64,000 nt of DNA from Herbaspirillum sp. 3R11 (GCF_004563925.1 NZ_SPNJ01000002.1:310001-374000), one strand, 5' to 3'; positions 1 through 8,731 are shown, counted from the stretch's first letter. The notes: generated by a model not told the origin, from the sequence alone. Numbers and translations are program-made.

Positions 1-870
1 CTTGGCAAGTGGCGCTGGATCGCGTTTGCCCTGATCGCCTTCTGGCTGCTGTTCACCGTGATCGTGCCGCTGTCGGGCATCGCGTTGCGCACCTTCGTGT
101 CGCACTGGGGCGATGGTGTCAAGCTGATGGAAGTGCTGACGCTGCAAAACTTCCGCGACGTCTGGAGCCAGCCTTCGCTGGTGCGCGGCATCGTCAACAC
201 GGTGCTGATCGGCGTCATCGGCGGCGCGCTCGCGGTGGTGTGCTACAGCGCGATTGCGCTGGCCATGCATCGCAAGAACGACGGCATCACACGCTTCCTC
301 GACTACAGCGTGCTGGTGCCGCGCGCCGTGCCGGGTTTGCTGGCCGGCCTGTCCTTCCTGTGGGTGTTCCTGTTCGTGCCTTCGCTGCTGGACAACTTCC
401 TCAAGGGCTTCGACAACGACGTCGCGCGCTGGCTGTCGGACAGTTTCATCCCGCAATTGCGCTCGTTGCGTTCGACGATCTTTTCGGTGTGGCTGGCGTA
501 TTCGGTAGTGTGGATGGCCTACGGCCTGCGCCTGATCACCACCGCCTTGCTGCAGGTCGGCCCCGAGCTGGAGGAGGCGGCGCGCGCGGTCGGTGCGCAA
601 CGCGGCCAGGTCACGCGCGACGTCACTCTGCCGCTGGTGAAGTACGGCCTGCTGGGTGCGTGGCTGATGGTGTTCCTGATCTTCGAGCGTGAGTACTCGA
701 CCGGCGTCTACCTGCTGTCGCCGGGCACCGAGGTGATCGGCTCGATGATCGTCTCGATGTGGGCTGCGGGCGCGGTGGAACTGGTGGCGGCGCTGTCCTT
801 CATCAACATCACGCTGGTCGCCATCGGTCTCGGAATCGCCCTGCGCTTCGGCATCAAATTGCACGATTAA
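1..870 (+). CDS. ABC importer permease, C-terminal part (start outside window)
   Basis: The frame is open from the first base, so only the last 289 residues of this inner-membrane permease are visible. Hydrophobic segments lie near residues 6-30, 62-88, 102-125, 159-186, 215-230 and 259-284. The cytoplasmic coupling loop (EAA motif, starting EEAARAVGA) sits at about 191-212 and would dock on the ATPase encoded next. The pattern resembles the second half of FbpB/AfuB-type permeases for iron or small organic ligands. The substrate cannot be told because the binding protein is not in the window. An ATPase and a porin follow on the same strand, so the three probably form one uptake unit. Confidence 0.85.
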   Translation, partial: LGKWRWIAFALIAFWLLFTVIVPLSGIALRTFVSHWGDGVKLMEVLTLQNFRDVWSQPSLVRGIVNTVLIGVIGGALAVVCYSAIALAMHRKNDGITRFLDYSVLVPRAVPGLLAGLSFLWVFLFVPSLLDNFLKGFDNDVARWLSDSFIPQLRSLRSTIFSVWLAYSVVWMAYGLRLITTALLQVGPELEEAARAVGAQRGQVTRDVTLPLVKYGLLGAWLMVFLIFEREYSTGVYLLSPGTEVIGSMIVSMWAAGAVELVAALSFINITLVAIGLGIALRFGIKLHD

Positions 871-929
871 CTTACTCAACATACGAGACTGCGGCGTGAT
901 CGCCGCAGCCTGCAATCAAAGGAATGATC

Positions 930-2009
930 ATGTCAGAACTCACCGTCAACGACCTGCACCTCGACTACGGCAGCGGCGCCGGCGCCAATCCGATTCTCAA
1001 GGGCGTCTCCATGCAATTGCAGCGCGGTGAAGTGGTCGCCTTGCTTGGGCCTTCGGGCAGCGGCAAGACCACGCTGCTGCGCGCCGTCGCAGGACTGGAG
1101 TCGCCCAAGGCCGGCACCATCGATATCGCCGAGCGCCGCGTATTCGACGGGTCGCGCAACTATGAAATGCCGGCCGAAGAACGCAACCTCGGCCTGGTGT
1201 TCCAGTCGTACGCGCTGTGGCCGCACAAGACGGTGTTCGACAACGTCGCCTACGGCCTCAAGCTGCGCAAGATGGGCGGCACTGAGATTGCAGAGCGCGT
1301 CAAGGCCGTGCTCTCGCAACTCGGACTCGGCCATCTGGGCGAACGCTTTCCGCATCAACTGTCCGGCGGCCAGCAGCAACGCGTCGCGATCGCACGTGCG
1401 CTGGTCTACAACCCGCAGGTCATCCTGCTCGACGAACCGCTGTCCAATCTCGACGCCAAGCTGCGTGAAGAAGCGCGTGCTTTCCTGCGCGAACTGATCG
1501 TGCGACTCGGCTTGTCGGCGCTGATGGTCACGCACGACCAGGGCGAGGCGATGGCGATTTCGGATCGCATCCTGTTGCTCAACAACGGCAAGATCGAACA
1601 GCAGGGTACGCCGCAAAGCATGTACCAGACGCCCGACACGTTGTTCACCGCGGAGTTCATGGGCAGCAACAATCGTCTCAAGGGCCGGGTGCTGCAGCGC
1701 GACGGCCAGCGCGTCACTTTGCAGGTCGAGGGCGGCACGGTGGTCGCCAGCGCGCGCGGCGGCAATACCGGCAATGAGGCCACCGGCATCATCCGCCTCG
1801 AACAAGTCCGCATCTCAGACCACCAGACCGACAACGCCATTCGCCTACCGCTTTCCACCTGCATGTACCTGGGAGACCGGTGGGAGTGCCTGTTCAAAGC
1901 CAAGAGCGCGGACAGCACGACGGTCGGCTTGCGCGCTTACGCGCCGCACAAGCTGGAGCAGGGCGAGTACTGGCTCACATTGCCGGAACAGGCTTTGTGG
2001 GCTTTTTGA
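930..2009 (+). CDS. ABC transporter ATP-binding protein (FbpC/PotA-like)
   Basis: This is the cytoplasmic ATPase that powers the importer whose permease ends 59 bases upstream. Visible motifs are Walker A GPSGSGKTT (about 40-48), Q-loop VFQSYA, signature LSGGQQQR (about 144-151), Walker B ILLDEP and the switch histidine in MVTHD. A C-terminal region of about 120 residues matches the TOBE-type regulatory domain of this subfamily. There are two in-frame ATGs, at 924 and 930. The AAAGGA ribosome-binding site touches 924 but lies at normal distance from 930, so 930 (MSELTV) is preferred, giving 359 residues. An iron(III)/polyamine/2-aminoethylphosphonate-type substrate is possible, but nothing here decides it. 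Confidence 0.9.
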   Translation: MSELTVNDLHLDYGSGAGANPILKGVSMQLQRGEVVALLGPSGSGKTTLLRAVAGLESPKAGTIDIAERRVFDGSRNYEMPAEERNLGLVFQSYALWPHKTVFDNVAYGLKLRKMGGTEIAERVKAVLSQLGLGHLGERFPHQLSGGQQQRVAIARALVYNPQVILLDEPLSNLDAKLREEARAFLRELIVRLGLSALMVTHDQGEAMAISDRILLLNNGKIEQQGTPQSMYQTPDTLFTAEFMGSNNRLKGRVLQRDGQRVTLQVEGGTVVASARGGNTGNEATGIIRLEQVRISDHQTDNAIRLPLSTCMYLGDRWECLFKAKSADSTTVGLRAYAPHKLEQGEYWLTLPEQALWAF

Positions 2010-2074
2010 TTTTCAGCGCAACAACACCGCAACACCACAACCATAAAAACGATTTTTACCAAGGAGAAACCAGA

Positions 2075-3136
2075 GTGCAAAAGAAATTATTGACGGCAGC
2101 CATCCTGTCGACTGTCTGCGGCACGGCGGCGGCGCAGAGCAATGTCACCGTGTACGGCCTGATCGACACCGGCATCGAATACCTCAATAACGCAGGCGCC
2201 ACCGGCGGCAGCGTCACACGCATGAGTTCCGGCGCGATGAATACCTCGCGCATCGGCTTTCGCGGCACCGAAGATCTGGGCGGTGGTCTGAAAGCAATCT
2301 TCCAGCTGGAAAACGGCTTCAAGCTCGACAACGGCGCCTTTGACGGCGACGCCGGCCAGCTGTTCAACCGCCAGTCCAACGTCGGCCTCGAAGGCAGCTT
2401 CGGTCGCATTGTCGCAGGCCGCTCCTTCAGCACCACTTACGATTTCATTTTGCCGTTCGATCCGATGGGTTACTCGGCGCAATATTCCTGGGTGACGTCG
2501 GCCGGTGCCACCGGCGGGCGCAAGGACGGCATGCCGACCGGCGTGTCCAATCTGGTCAAATACCAGGGCGACTTCGGCGGTTTCAAGCTGGGCGCAATGT
2601 ATGGCTTCGGCGAAGTGGCCGGCAGCGTCAATGACACTTCCAAGTATGGCGTCGGCGTGGCGTATGGCAACGGCCCGTTCTCGCTGGCGACCACTTACGA
2701 TCGCGTCAACGGTACGGCTGCGGTGCCGGGCGGCTCCTTCGACAAGACCACCACGGTGCATCTGGCTGCCGGCTATCAGGTGATGGAAACACTGAAGTTC
2801 AACCTCGGCTACCGTTACTTCAAGAGGAGCCTGGCGTCCGGTGCGACCGACCTGCGCAGCGATTTTTATTGGGGCGGTGCAACGTACAAATTCACACCGG
2901 CCTTAAGCCTGATCGGCACGATCTACTATCAGAACCAGAAGAACCTGGTCACCGATGCCGATCCGATCATGTATTCGCTGCGTCTGAAATACGCTTTGTC
3001 CAAGCGTACCGATTTGTATGCAAGCGGCGCTTACGCCAAGGCGAAGAACAACCAGCTGGTCGGCCTGTCGCGTGACGACGTCGGCTTCGGCAACAGCCAG
3101 GTTGGCGTCACCCTGGGCATGCAGCACCGGTTCTGA
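2075..3136 (+). CDS. Outer-membrane porin (Gram-negative trimeric porin family)
   Basis: This encodes a 353-residue beta-barrel porin. The GTG start at 2075 is chosen because AAGGAG lies 8 bases upstream and a signal peptide (VQKKLLTAAILSTVCGTAAAQ) begins exactly there; the open frame extends further upstream only by chance. The mature protein begins SNVTVYGLIDTG, the typical first strand of Burkholderiales/Neisseria porins, and ends in the C-terminal Phe (QHRF) used by the BAM machinery. It follows the ABC genes by 65 bases with no terminator, which suggests a dedicated outer-membrane channel for the same substrate. It is a paralogue of the porin at 30125-31330 but shows ordinary, GC-ending codon use. 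Confidence 0.92.
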   Translation: MQKKLLTAAILSTVCGTAAAQSNVTVYGLIDTGIEYLNNAGATGGSVTRMSSGAMNTSRIGFRGTEDLGGGLKAIFQLENGFKLDNGAFDGDAGQLFNRQSNVGLEGSFGRIVAGRSFSTTYDFILPFDPMGYSAQYSWVTSAGATGGRKDGMPTGVSNLVKYQGDFGGFKLGAMYGFGEVAGSVNDTSKYGVGVAYGNGPFSLATTYDRVNGTAAVPGGSFDKTTTVHLAAGYQVMETLKFNLGYRYFKRSLASGATDLRSDFYWGGATYKFTPALSLIGTIYYQNQKNLVTDADPIMYSLRLKYALSKRTDLYASGAYAKAKNNQLVGLSRDDVGFGNSQVGVTLGMQHRF

Positions 3137-3166
3137 TCTGCTCAGGCATTCGGCAGCAGGATGAGC

Positions 3167-3206
3167 GTTGTGACGCCGGCGCGATGCAGGCGCCGGCGAT
3201 CACAAC
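3167..3206. terminator. Long hairpin between convergent genes
   Basis: Arms GTTGTGACGCCGGCGC (3167-3182) and 3190-3206 pair over 16 bp with a single bulged A. It lies between the porin stop (3136) and the stop of the convergent FrnE-like gene (3210). There is no T-tract on either strand, so it may block transcription or protect 3' ends rather than act as a classical intrinsic terminator. Confidence 0.55.
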
Positions 3207-3209
3207 AGC

Positions 3210-3950
3210 TCAGCATTGACCATCCAGAGAGCAACTTTCTCCCGACATCGCGACTTCGGCAGGGGACACGGTTTTTTGCCGCCATCCGTCGAACGCGGTG
3301 TGCAACAGCGTGCTGAAGGCGGCTGCCGATTGCGCCCCCGACAGCGCCTGTTTTCGATCCAGCACGAAGAAGGGGATGCCGCGGACGCCGATCTCCCTTG
3401 CCTGCGCCACATCCTCCTCGACTTCAGCGGCATAGGCGCGCGACGACAACATGATTTCCGTCGCCGACGTATCCAGTCCGAGCTCGTCCCCCAGTTGCGC
3501 CAGGACCCGGCGGTCCTCCAGGTTCAAGCCTTCTTCAAAGAATGCCTGGAACAGGCGCTCCTTCATTCTGCTTCCCGGATCGCTTCCAAGATCGTGCGTC
3601 GCGGCCCAGTGCACCATTCTCAGTGCGTCGAATGTGTCGACCATCTGCAGACGGTCGAAATCGAATCGGATGCCGACGTCGCGGCCCAATGCAGTAACGT
3701 GCGCGATTGCTTGTTGCATGGACGATCTCGTCAGGCCCTTGGTCTTGGCCAGGACGGTGCAGGCGTCACTTCCTTCCTGGTAACGGACGTCGGGGAAAAG
3801 ACGATAGCTTTTCCAGACAACCTGAATCTGCTCCTTGTGCGCGAAGGTGTCGAGCGCCTCATCAAAGAGGCGTTTGCCGATGAAGCAGAAGGGACACATG
3901 ATGTCGCTCCAGATTTCGATCTGCATTTTTTCGGATGAGGTGGTGTTCAT
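3210..3950 (-). CDS. DsbA-family thiol oxidoreductase, FrnE-like
   Basis: A 246-residue cytoplasmic protein with no signal peptide. A thioredoxin-fold start is followed by the CPFC active site (C19, C22), then a helical insertion and a cis-Pro region (GVRGIPFFVLD) near 190. This is the layout of the FrnE/2-hydroxychromene-2-carboxylate isomerase-like branch of the DsbA family, whose known members are cytosolic disulfide isomerases or oxidoreductases. It lies 33 bases downstream of the NmrA-like gene on the same strand, probably in one transcript under the divergent HxlR regulator. An internal ATG at codon 9 (MQIEIWSD) is an alternative start. Confidence 0.85.
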   Translation of the reverse strand: MNTTSSEKMQIEIWSDIMCPFCFIGKRLFDEALDTFAHKEQIQVVWKSYRLFPDVRYQEGSDACTVLAKTKGLTRSSMQQAIAHVTALGRDVGIRFDFDRLQMVDTFDALRMVHWAATHDLGSDPGSRMKERLFQAFFEEGLNLEDRRVLAQLGDELGLDTSATEIMLSSRAYAAEVEEDVAQAREIGVRGIPFFVLDRKQALSGAQSAAAFSTLLHTAFDGWRQKTVSPAEVAMSGESCSLDGQC

Positions 3951-3983
3951 GTGTTTTTTTCGTCGGAAGTCGGACTCGGTTGC

Positions 3984-4919
3984 TCAGGCTTGCGCCATGG
4001 CGTTCCCCGCCAAGGCTTTCCAGGGAATCTGTGCGGCCCACGTGTCGATCGATGTCTGCGACACGGACAGCTCAGCCCTGGCCGCACGCAGATCGATATC
4101 AAGGATGCCGGCCTGCGCAGGATCGGTCATGTAGCGATACAGATTGGCCAGCGCGCTGCCGGTCTCCGCGCCGAAGGCTGCGGTCAGACCGGCTTCGAAA
4201 TGCTCTATCGGCAGGGGGAAATAGGACACGCTCCGACCCACGGCCTTGCCGATGGCGGCGGCCAGTTCATCGCCCGTGACCGCCTGTGCGCCGCCGATGT
4301 CGAATGTCGGTCGTCGTGCGGCCAGATCGGGACGTTGCAGGGCGGCGACGACATAGGCGGCGGTTTCCTCCCAACTGATCCAGGACACTTTCTGGTCGGC
4401 GGGCACCGGGTAGGCCAACACGCTATCGTTGACGATGGACGGCGTCGCGAAAGGCGCCGTCAGATTGCCCAGATACAGGGTGGGGCGCAATACGATGCTG
4501 GGGATGGAGGCTTGTTTCAGATAGCGTTCAAGCTCGGTCTTGATGTCAATGGCGACGCTGCCGGTCGCCTGGCCTGCTTCTCTGGCGCCGACGATACTGG
4601 TGTTGAGGACCATCAGCGGCGCCTTGGCTGCAACGGCGGCATCGATGGCATTTTTCCCCCAACCAACCGCCTTGTCGACGTTGAACTGCAATGGCAGGGC
4701 AAAGTAGACACCCGCGACATCACGGTTCGCGGCCAACAGTTGCGCCGGCGAATCCAGGTCGCCGAAGGCGACTTCCACGCCGGGGCCTTCAAACAAGGAT
4801 TTGTTGTCGGTATTTCGCAGCAGCACGCGCACGTTCTTGCCGCCAGCCCTAAGTGCGCTCACCACGGCACTGCCTTGTGCGCCTGTCGCGCCATACACCA
4901 GATAGGTTTCTTGCTTCAT
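3984..4919 (-). CDS. NmrA-like NAD(P)-binding oxidoreductase
   Basis: A 311-residue Rossmann protein opening with YLVYGATGAQGSAV, the glycine-rich nucleotide site of the atypical short-chain dehydrogenase (NmrA/HSCARG/QOR2) group. The usual Tyr-x-x-x-Lys catalytic pair is not obvious, as is typical for NmrA-like redox sensors and quinone reductases. The start is set at ATG 4919: TTTGGAG lies at proper distance, while the upstream TTG at 4931 overlaps that site. The gene is divergent from the HxlR regulator 112 bases away and followed by the FrnE-like gene. Together these suggest a redox- or electrophile-response unit; this is inference. Confidence 0.85.
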   Translation of the reverse strand: MKQETYLVYGATGAQGSAVVSALRAGGKNVRVLLRNTDNKSLFEGPGVEVAFGDLDSPAQLLAANRDVAGVYFALPLQFNVDKAVGWGKNAIDAAVAAKAPLMVLNTSIVGAREAGQATGSVAIDIKTELERYLKQASIPSIVLRPTLYLGNLTAPFATPSIVNDSVLAYPVPADQKVSWISWEETAAYVVAALQRPDLAARRPTFDIGGAQAVTGDELAAAIGKAVGRSVSYFPLPIEHFEAGLTAAFGAETGSALANLYRYMTDPAQAGILDIDLRAARAELSVSQTSIDTWAAQIPWKALAGNAMAQA

Positions 4920-4984
4920 TATTGACTCCAAAATGTGGTTAAGAAGTCAACAGTGTAGGAGCTGGGCCAGGTATTGAATAGAAT

Positions 4985-4998
4985 GTACATGCATGTGC
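4985..4998. promoter_or_regulatory. Candidate HxlR operator (imperfect palindrome)
   Basis: GTACATGCATGTGC reads almost the same on both strands (12 of 14 positions symmetric). It sits between the divergent NmrA-like gene (start 4919) and the HxlR gene (start 5032). HxlR proteins are winged-helix dimers that usually bind a palindrome in the divergent promoter they control. A second ATGTAC copy lies about 25 bases downstream near 5012. No binding evidence is available. Confidence 0.4.
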
Positions 4999-5031
4999 AA
5001 TACCCACAAAAATGTACCTATTGGAGCCGCC

Positions 5032-5394
5032 ATGAAAGCTGCATCACCTGATCGTTGTCCAGTGGACATGGCGCTGGATCTGGTCGGCGGCAAATGGAAG
5101 TCGCTGGTGTTGTATCGCCTCAGCGCCGGGACGTTGCGCTTCGGGCAGTTGCAAAGAAGCATTCCGGAAGTGACGCAGCGCATGCTGACGCTGCAGCTGC
5201 GCGAGCTGGAGCGCGACGGCCTGGTGCGCCGGGTGGTGTATGCGGAGGTGCCGCCCAAGGTGGAGTACAGCCTGACGCCGCCGGGGCAGTCATTGACGCC
5301 GGTGCTTGAGCAATTGGGGGGATGGTTCCATCAGAACATGTCGGCGTTGCAGGACTACGCGCCTGCCGGCACGGCGGAAAGCGGAGAAGACTGA
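5032..5394 (+). CDS. HxlR-family transcriptional regulator
   Basis: A 120-residue winged-helix protein. The core ALDLVGGKWKSLVLYRL, LRFGQLQRSIPEVTQRML and LERDGLVRR segments are the HxlR signature. Cys9 (DRCPVD) sits where redox-sensing HxlR members such as YodB and QorR carry their single regulatory cysteine. ATG 5032 is chosen because GGAG lies 8 bases upstream; an in-frame ATG at 4993 would fall inside the candidate operator. Divergent orientation points to the NmrA-like/FrnE-like pair as the target. Confidence 0.9.
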   Translation: MKAASPDRCPVDMALDLVGGKWKSLVLYRLSAGTLRFGQLQRSIPEVTQRMLTLQLRELERDGLVRRVVYAEVPPKVEYSLTPPGQSLTPVLEQLGGWFHQNMSALQDYAPAGTAESGED

Positions 5395-5420
5395 ACATCG
5401 TCTCCTCCGGTGAGATGGCC

Positions 5421-5924
5421 TCAGTCTTCCGTTTCGATTTCTTCAAACACGCCCGCGCCGCGGTTTTTGACGACTTTGTCCCAGGCGAACACACGGCCAT
5501 TCATCGCGACATACACGCCGTGCGGCAGCAGTTGCGCCACGCCGCAGGCGAAACCGAAATTGAATTGCGCATCCGAGCCGTGGATGGCGTAAGGAATCAT
5601 GGCGCCGGTCAGTACGATGGTCCTGGCCAGCTGCGCCGCGCCGAGTACGCGCGCGGTGTCCTGCATGGTGTCGGTGCCGTGGATGACGACGATGGCGTTT
5701 TCTTCCGAGCGGTCGCATGAGGCGAGCACGCGGCGCCGGTCAATGTCCTGCATGTCGAGCGAATCGAGCAGCGGCAGTTCTTCCAGCGTGGCGGGAACGG
5801 TCAGGCGTGCGCGTGCGATGACCCCGGGCAGGTGGCTGCTGGCGAAAACAAGCTGGCCGGTGAGCTCGTCGTAGTGCTTGTCGAAGGTGCCGCCGGTGGC
5901 GATGATGCGTAAAGTCATGATCAT
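5421..5924 (-). CDS. Single-domain asparaginase-like protein
   Basis: A 167-residue protein matching only the N-terminal domain of type I/II L-asparaginases (usually about 320-350 residues). Both threonine motifs are present: ATGGTFDK (about 9-16) and IHGTDTMQDTA (about 81-91). TIVLTGAMIPY follows, and the chain ends after KVVKNRGAGVFEE. No continuation of the missing domain is seen downstream, where the HxlR gene ends only 26 bases away. It may be a native short family rather than a broken gene. Whether it can hydrolyse asparagine without the C-terminal domain is unknown. The start may be the first ATG or the third codon (MTLRI). Confidence 0.8.
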   Translation of the reverse strand: MIMTLRIIATGGTFDKHYDELTGQLVFASSHLPGVIARARLTVPATLEELPLLDSLDMQDIDRRRVLASCDRSEENAIVVIHGTDTMQDTARVLGAAQLARTIVLTGAMIPYAIHGSDAQFNFGFACGVAQLLPHGVYVAMNGRVFAWDKVVKNRGAGVFEEIETED

Positions 5925-5997
5925 GGAAAATCAGAAAAAGTCCCAGCCATCATACCCCACATCACGCTACCGGCGGCCCGTGCAAATCAACTCTTGA

Positions 5998-8631
5998 TTA
6001 CGCTGCCAGCAGCTCTACCGTGCGTTTGCCGTCAGCTGCGACTACCGGGGCTTCCGATTGCGCGGCAGCTTCCGCAAGCTCAGGCGGCATCGCAATCTGG
6101 CCGTCGATCAGAAGCGCGAACAGACGCTCGACGTCGATCGCCTGGATCAGCAACTGGCCGTTGTTGGCTTTGATCACCTGCGTCACCAGCATCGATGCAC
6201 CCTGCATCGCGAACGGCGTGTGCATGATCTGCGCAGGATTGAACTGCGGCACCGCATGCAACTCATCGACCAGCAGGCCGATGGTGTGTTCTCCTTCGCG
6301 CACGATCATGACCTGGCTGCTACCGCTGACCGCGGAACGTGTGCCGCGCATCATCTGGCCGAGATCGAACACCCAGACGAATTCCTTGCGCTTGCCGTCG
6401 CCGTCGTCGCGGCGCAGGTTGAGCACGCCGATCTGTTCCGGGCGCGAGCCCATCGAGGTCGGCAGCACTTCGCTGAACGGCACCGCTTCCACCACGTGGG
6501 CGGCGGAGATGGCGAACAGATTGTGGTCGCTGAAGAAGGTGGCGTATTCGTTGCCGTCGGTGATGGTCGGGTCGGTTTCGAGCAGATACTGGCGGCCGTC
6601 GGTTTGCGAGCCCGCGCCTTGCACTGCCCCGAAGGATTCGAACACCACCGCGATGACGTCTTCCTGGTAACCGTCGCTGACCTTGAATTCGCGGTAGCCG
6701 TTCGACACCGAGCAGGCCACGATGGCGTATTCGCCGTCATGTACCGCCACCTGCGACGCGCGGTCGCCGTTGGCGATCGTCAGCAGCGCCGGATCAATGT
6801 CGAGTATTTCGCCGACGCTGCGTGCGCTGTCGGTGGTCGAGATGATGCGTGCATTGCGATCGATGTAGAAGGCCTTCATGTTCTTCTTGGCGGTGATGCC
6901 GCTGGAGAGCATGTTGGAAAACTCCGGCGTCGAGTCGAACACGATGCCGATGCCGCCGACCACCACGGCTTCGTTCTCGAGATCGCGCACCGCTGCGTGA
7001 TAAATGTAGGTGTCTTTGCCGTCGTACAGTGCGCTCGGCGTGAAGGCGCTGACGTAGTACTGCTGCTGCGTGCGCAGCGACAGCACCTGGCGCAGGCTGT
7101 CTTCATCAACGTTGCTGCCGACGACCTCGTCGGTGTTGTCGCCGGTGCTGGCGATGATGCGGCCATGGCGATCGTAAACAAAGATGCGTGTGTAGACGGT
7201 ATACAGGCCGTTGATGTAGGCCAGGATGTTGGTCATCTTCTCGACCGTGGCCTGGTCCTGCGCCGGTTGCGCCAGCGCGCTGCGCAGTTCCGGCGTGAGC
7301 GCCCACCAACGACAATCGTCTGAGCGCTCGTAGAGATTGCGGTCGAGCAGATCGACCAGCAGGCTGGTGGTGAACTCGGCATCGCGCATACCCGACACCA
7401 GTACGGTTTGGTAGAGGTCATGGATCGATTGCGCGAACAACTCGTTGCTGCGATTGCCGGTCTCGCTGATCTGGTCGAGGATGGTTTTGAGCTTGAGCAT
7501 TTCGCCGCGTTGGCCGGCGGTCATGACCTGGCCGTTCCAGACGATGCGCTGGATGGTCTTGGCAGCGGTCATGATGTCGTACAGCGGCGGGCAGAACGAA
7601 TGCGCGTGCGACAGCAAGCCTTCGGCGATTTCCGGCGACAGTTTGGTGAGCACGTCGCTGATGACGCCGCTGAAGGCGACCTCAACCGGAATCATGACCT
7701 GGCCTTGCCAGCCGCTTGGGCCGGGATAGCCTTGATAGCCGTCGGAGGACACGGTGCGCACCAGATATTCGCGGCCGCAGAAGAGCATCAGCGCGGCGTT
7801 GCCGTCGCGATTGACAGGCACTTCGGTGCCGACCGGGATCCACAGTTTGTCGGCGCTGGCGATGACGCGGTTGTCGGCATCGAGCAGCAGCATGTTGGAG
7901 CGCGCTTCGGCGTCGCGATGCGACGAGAAGATGCCGGCCATTTCTTCTTCGAAGTGGAAGCACAGGCACAGGATGCCGACTACCGCACCAGTTTGGGGAT
8001 GCTGCATGCGGCGCGAATAAATCAGTGCACGTTCCTTGCCGGGACGCAGGTCGCTGAAGCGGAAGGTCTCGACATACGTATCGGAGTTGAGCGTCTCGGC
8101 GATCAGCGCATCGGCGCTGTGTTCCAGCGGCGTGGCGGGGTCGATCTGCACCAGCACGTTGCCCTCGGTGTCGAGCAGCATGATCTCGTCGTAGACGGTG
8201 TATTTGTTGCGGTACTCGCGCAGGCGGTAGCGGATCGCATCAGCACTGTCGGGGCCGTCAGTGACGCCGGCGACAAAATTGCACAGTTCGCGATCAGTGG
8301 CGAGGAAGCCGACATCGGCGGTGCGCTCGAACAGATTGCGCACCACGATGTCGATCACGTACTGCGCCTTGGTGCCGATTTCGGTGAGCACGTTGCGGAC
8401 TTTTTCCTGGACCAGGCTGACCACCAACTCGCGTTCCAACCGGCTGAAGCCGGTGCGCGTTGCCGCCATGGTCGGCAGGATGGTCTTGGCTTCGCTGGGG
8501 CAGTTCATTTTTGCCGAGGCTTCAATCACACGCCACATCAGATTCAGTTCCTGCAGCGACTGTTCGCATTTTGTGACGTCGCGCATATACGGCAGGAAGG
8601 TTTCGGTTTGAATCGCTACGTGTTCATTCAT
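5998..8631 (-). CDS. Soluble double-Cache protein with C-terminal CheW domain
   Basis: An 877-residue protein. The start at ATG 8631 is supported by AAAGGGA 8 bases upstream; 25 in-frame codons further upstream are not used. The N-terminal 690 residues contain two related sensor halves. RNLFERTADVG (98-108) with YTVYDEIMLLDTEGNVL (144-160) parallels RNLYERSDDCR (431-441) with YTVYTRIFVYDRHGRII (477-493), each followed by Cache/PAS-like beta strands. Residues about 695-845 form a CheW-like domain (AISAAHVVEAVPF, GVLNLR, VWVFDLGQ, GLLVDELHAV). No membrane segment, HAMP or methyl-accepting coiled coil is visible. It probably couples a cytosolic signal to a CheA-type complex; ligand and partner are unknown, and no other che gene is in the window. 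Confidence 0.8.
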   Translation of the reverse strand: MNEHVAIQTETFLPYMRDVTKCEQSLQELNLMWRVIEASAKMNCPSEAKTILPTMAATRTGFSRLERELVVSLVQEKVRNVLTEIGTKAQYVIDIVVRNLFERTADVGFLATDRELCNFVAGVTDGPDSADAIRYRLREYRNKYTVYDEIMLLDTEGNVLVQIDPATPLEHSADALIAETLNSDTYVETFRFSDLRPGKERALIYSRRMQHPQTGAVVGILCLCFHFEEEMAGIFSSHRDAEARSNMLLLDADNRVIASADKLWIPVGTEVPVNRDGNAALMLFCGREYLVRTVSSDGYQGYPGPSGWQGQVMIPVEVAFSGVISDVLTKLSPEIAEGLLSHAHSFCPPLYDIMTAAKTIQRIVWNGQVMTAGQRGEMLKLKTILDQISETGNRSNELFAQSIHDLYQTVLVSGMRDAEFTTSLLVDLLDRNLYERSDDCRWWALTPELRSALAQPAQDQATVEKMTNILAYINGLYTVYTRIFVYDRHGRIIASTGDNTDEVVGSNVDEDSLRQVLSLRTQQQYYVSAFTPSALYDGKDTYIYHAAVRDLENEAVVVGGIGIVFDSTPEFSNMLSSGITAKKNMKAFYIDRNARIISTTDSARSVGEILDIDPALLTIANGDRASQVAVHDGEYAIVACSVSNGYREFKVSDGYQEDVIAVVFESFGAVQGAGSQTDGRQYLLETDPTITDGNEYATFFSDHNLFAISAAHVVEAVPFSEVLPTSMGSRPEQIGVLNLRRDDGDGKRKEFVWVFDLGQMMRGTRSAVSGSSQVMIVREGEHTIGLLVDELHAVPQFNPAQIMHTPFAMQGASMLVTQVIKANNGQLLIQAIDVERLFALLIDGQIAMPPELAEAAAQSEAPVVAADGKRTVELLAA

Positions 8632-8718
8632 GTGTTGTCCCTTTTTTTGAAGAAGTCCGCAAGACCTATCCGCGCCGCACTTATGTTTAATGATTAATGT
8701 CGGCACTCAGTTGTTATT

Positions 8719-8731
8719 ACGCAAATTGCGT
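8719..8731. promoter_or_regulatory. Perfect palindrome upstream of the Cache-CheW gene
   Basis: ACGCAA-A-TTGCGT is a 6+1+6 inverted repeat centred 94 bases upstream of the Cache-CheW start. It is a plausible operator for a dimeric regulator; no specific regulator is implied. Confidence 0.3.
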
